Shown one piece after another: positions 62,368 to 64,000 of a stretch of DNA of 64,000 nt. The notes under the pieces are model-generated. The model was not told the DNA's origin and searched no databases. It saw nothing but the letters and a program-made list of their open reading frames with translations. Each line of letters begins with the position of its first letter. The first letter of the stretch is position 1. The position numbers were made by a program, and so were the translations under genes. The stretch comes from Methanomassiliicoccus sp. (GTDB lineage Archaea > Thermoplasmatota > Thermoplasmata > Methanomassiliicoccales > Methanomassiliicoccaceae): positions 62,001-126,000 of the forward strand of contig JAWQJJ010000005.1 of NCBI GenBank assembly GCA_033485155.1. Reading direction: 5' to 3'.

Positions 62368-63313
62368 TGTGCTGATCCGTGACAAGAGCCCCCTGGGCGT
62401 GAACGCCGGGAAGAAGCCGTCGGAGAGGACGATAGAGGAGCTCCTGGAGGCGGGGGTCATCATAATGGACAAGCCGATGGGTCCGACGTCCCATCAGGCG
62501 ACGGCGTGGGTCCGGGACATCCTGCACATCGAGAAGATCGGCCACGGAGGCACTCTCGATCCCAAGGTGTCCGGCGTGTTGCCCATCGCCACCGGCCGCG
62601 CGGTCCGCGCGCTCAACCTCGTACTGCGCTCGGACAAGGAGTACGTCTGCCTCATGCGCCTGCACCGCGACCGGAAAGAAGAGGACGTCCGCCAGGTCAT
62701 GGCCACCTTCATCGGCCGGATCTACCAGACCCCCCCGGTGCGCTCGGCGGTCAAGCGGCAGATGCGGGTGCGGACGATCCATACGCTGAACATCCTCGAG
62801 ATCAAGGGACGCGACGTCCTGTTCCGCGTGGAATGCGACGCCGGCACCTACATCCGGACGCTGTGCGTAGACATCGGCGATGCTCTAGGGGTGGGGGCGA
62901 GTATGGAAGATCTCCGCCGAACGCGATCGGGAGACATGCTCGAGGACAAGGCAGTCACTCTGCAGGACATCAAGGACGCGTATGTCGAGTGGAAGGAAGG
63001 GGACGAGCGGTGGCTCCGTTCGATGCTCCTGCCCATCGAGGTGCTTTTCGACCCCCTGCCCAAGGTCGTCATCAAGGACAGCGCGGTGGACGCCGTGTGC
63101 CACGGCGCAGACCTCGCCGCGGTCGGAGTGGCCAAGGTGGACGCGGCGGTGAAGAAGGACGGCATGGTGGCGATGTTCACCGCCAAAGGAGAAGCGGTGG
63201 CAGTCGGCACGGCATCGATGTCCCCCGAGGAGATGGTAAGGGCCAAGGAAGGCGTGGCCGTCTCCACCGACCGCGTATACATGCCAGCCAGCACCTACCC
63301 CAAGATGTGGTAG
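62360..63313 (+). CDS. cbf5: tRNA/rRNA pseudouridine synthase Cbf5 (TruB family)
   Basis: 317 residues. Catalytic Asp67 in GHGGTLDPKVSGVLP, then YxCLMRLHRD and DAGTYIRTLCVDIGDALG, and a C-terminal PUA domain. Catalytic subunit of H/ACA RNPs, also acting at tRNA position 55. Last gene of the operon. TAG stop, hairpin after it. Confidence 0.96.
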   Translation: MADVLIRDKSPLGVNAGKKPSERTIEELLEAGVIIMDKPMGPTSHQATAWVRDILHIEKIGHGGTLDPKVSGVLPIATGRAVRALNLVLRSDKEYVCLMRLHRDRKEEDVRQVMATFIGRIYQTPPVRSAVKRQMRVRTIHTLNILEIKGRDVLFRVECDAGTYIRTLCVDIGDALGVGASMEDLRRTRSGDMLEDKAVTLQDIKDAYVEWKEGDERWLRSMLLPIEVLFDPLPKVVIKDSAVDAVCHGADLAAVGVAKVDAAVKKDGMVAMFTAKGEAVAVGTASMSPEEMVRAKEGVAVSTDRVYMPASTYPKMW

Positions 63314-63319
63314 CGACCG

Positions 63320-63340
63320 CTGGGCATTCTTTCAGCCCAG
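63320..63340 (+). terminator. Hairpin after cbf5
   Basis: CTGGGC (63320-63325) and GCCCAG (63335-63340) with a 9-base loop lie 6 bases past the stop, followed by an AT-rich but not oligo-T stretch. Likely the end of the ribosomal operon. Confidence 0.45.
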
Positions 63341-63394
63341 ATACTTATTCATAGATGTCCATTTTCAGTCGGTCGGACCAATCCGCCGTTCAGA

Positions 63395-63489
63395 TTTAAT
63401 ACTCATCTCCGTCCGAACATGTTCGTCACCTAATGGAAATAACCACCCAGGCATCTAGCTCGCAACGGCTCATCGGCTTGTCCGATGAG
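63395..63489 (+). promoter_or_regulatory. Promoter, palindrome and leader hairpin of the last gene
   Basis: TATA box TTTAATAC (63395-63402) predicts a start near 63425, exactly where the perfect palindrome CGAACATGTTCG (63414-63425) ends. In the leader, CTCATCGG (63469-63476) and CCGATGAG (63482-63489) form an 8-bp hairpin with loop CTTGT, just before GAGGAGGG. Confidence 0.5.
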
Positions 63490-63506
63490 GTGAGGAGGGT
63501 TATTGA

Positions 63507-64000
63507 ATGACACTGGAAAAGAGTAAAGTACAGAAGGTCCTGCGATACCGGTGGGCGGTGTTCGGGATTATGGCGTTCGCCTACTTCTTTGTGTACTTCC
63601 ACAGGGTGTCCACATCGGTCGTCTCCAGCGACCTTCAGGACACTTTCGGAGTGGGCGCAGCGTCCATCGCGCTGTTGAGCTCGGCGTACTTCTACGCCTA
63701 TACCGTCATGCAACTACCGTCGGGCATACTGACGGACAGCTGGGGACCGCGCAGGACGGTGAGCCTGTTCACTCTCGTCGCTGCGGTCGGCGCCATACTG
63801 ACCGGGGTCGCCACGGACTTCGAACTGGTCATCGTCGGCCGTGTGATGATCGGCGTGGGCGTGGCCATGGTGTACATCCCCATCATGAAGATCCTGGCCA
63901 CCTGGTACCGCAAGAACGAGTTCGCCTCGCTCAGCGGAATCCTGCTGGCGGTCGGCAACATCGGTGCCCTGAGCGCCGCCGGCCCCCTGGGCATCCTGTC
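63507..64000 (+). CDS. MFS transporter, 5' part only
   Basis: Runs off the window; about 164 residues are visible. YRWAVFGIMAFAYFFVYFHRVSTSVVSSDLQDTFGV and the loop GILTDSWGPRRTVS followed by GVGVAMVYIPIMKILATWY resemble the organophosphate/nitrate-type (GlpT/NarK-like) MFS branch. Shine-Dalgarno GGAGGG, ATG 63507. Substrate unknown. Confidence 0.88.
   Translation, partial: MTLEKSKVQKVLRYRWAVFGIMAFAYFFVYFHRVSTSVVSSDLQDTFGVGAASIALLSSAYFYAYTVMQLPSGILTDSWGPRRTVSLFTLVAAVGAILTGVATDFELVIVGRVMIGVGVAMVYIPIMKILATWYRKNEFASLSGILLAVGNIGALSAAGPLGIL

Overview
This window is chromosomal DNA from a GC-rich euryarchaeon of the Thermoplasmata, most probably Methanomassiliicoccales or a close relative. The evidence is the archaeal informational machinery (exosome/proteasome superoperon, archaeal S10-spc ribosomal operon, RNase P proteins, SRP19, archaeal FtsZ), a 16S rRNA gene with no 23S gene behind it, an MvhADG hydrogenase next to HdrA, and a corrinoid methyl-transfer cluster with a RamA-type activase. 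No mcr or pyl gene lies in the window, so methanogenesis and pyrrolysine use are inferences. About 13 of some 70 genes end in TAG, so amber is an ordinary stop here.

Layout. 0-1.2 kb: the 3' end of a surface protein. 1.4-3.9 kb: tRNA-Ser(GCT) and a stand-alone 16S rRNA gene with three TATA-like boxes upstream and a processing stem around it. 4.1-5.8 kb: pyrG. 6.0-6.7 kb: a QueG-like iron-sulfur protein. 6.9-11.6 kb: a tight four-gene one-carbon module (MtaA-family methyltransferase, MtaC-like corrinoid protein, shortened hydantoinase-like protein, RamA-type activase). 11.7-22.0 kb: aIF2-beta/TRAM, MFS transporter, HExxH protein, flavin-binding protein, presenilin-like protease, three metallophosphoesterases, C39-like peptidase, S8e, SRP19, DUF211, Nnr and a GyrI-like protein. 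22.1-28.3 kb: mvhA-mvhG-mvhD-hdrA on the minus strand, headed by a previously unlisted 39-codon ORF. 28.7-30.5 kb: a RING-like/zinc-ribbon protein and ftsZ. 30.6-35.9 kb: Pop5, psmA, SBDS, rrp4-rrp41-rrp42, L37Ae, rpoP, pcc1, pfdB. 36.0-46.9 kb: DHH and HAD proteins, tyrS, glnA with a structured leader, a GNAT-like protein, a 48-codon ORF, a ubiquitin-like sulfur carrier with a flavoprotein reductase, RaSEA, DUF5611, an APC permease and a small exported Cys/Asp repeat protein. 47.6-63.3 kb: an unbroken operon from rpl3 to cbf5. The window ends inside an MFS transporter gene.

How it works together. The methyltransferase module would move methyl groups from a donor through a corrinoid to a thiol such as CoM, and the RamA-like protein would re-reduce inactive cobalt. 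MvhADG/HdrA would supply electrons by bifurcation from H2 for heterodisulfide reduction. The rest is core translation, RNA decay and folding machinery. Two initiation modes are visible. Many first genes have a TATA box about 27 bases before the start codon (leaderless), while genes inside operons carry GGAGG/GAGGTGA motifs that match the 16S 3' end.

Most promising for new biology: the C1 module with its compact hydantoinase-like protein, the structured glnA leader with NrpR-like half-sites, the 39-codon ORF fused translationally to hdrA, and several perfect palindromes at predicted promoters.
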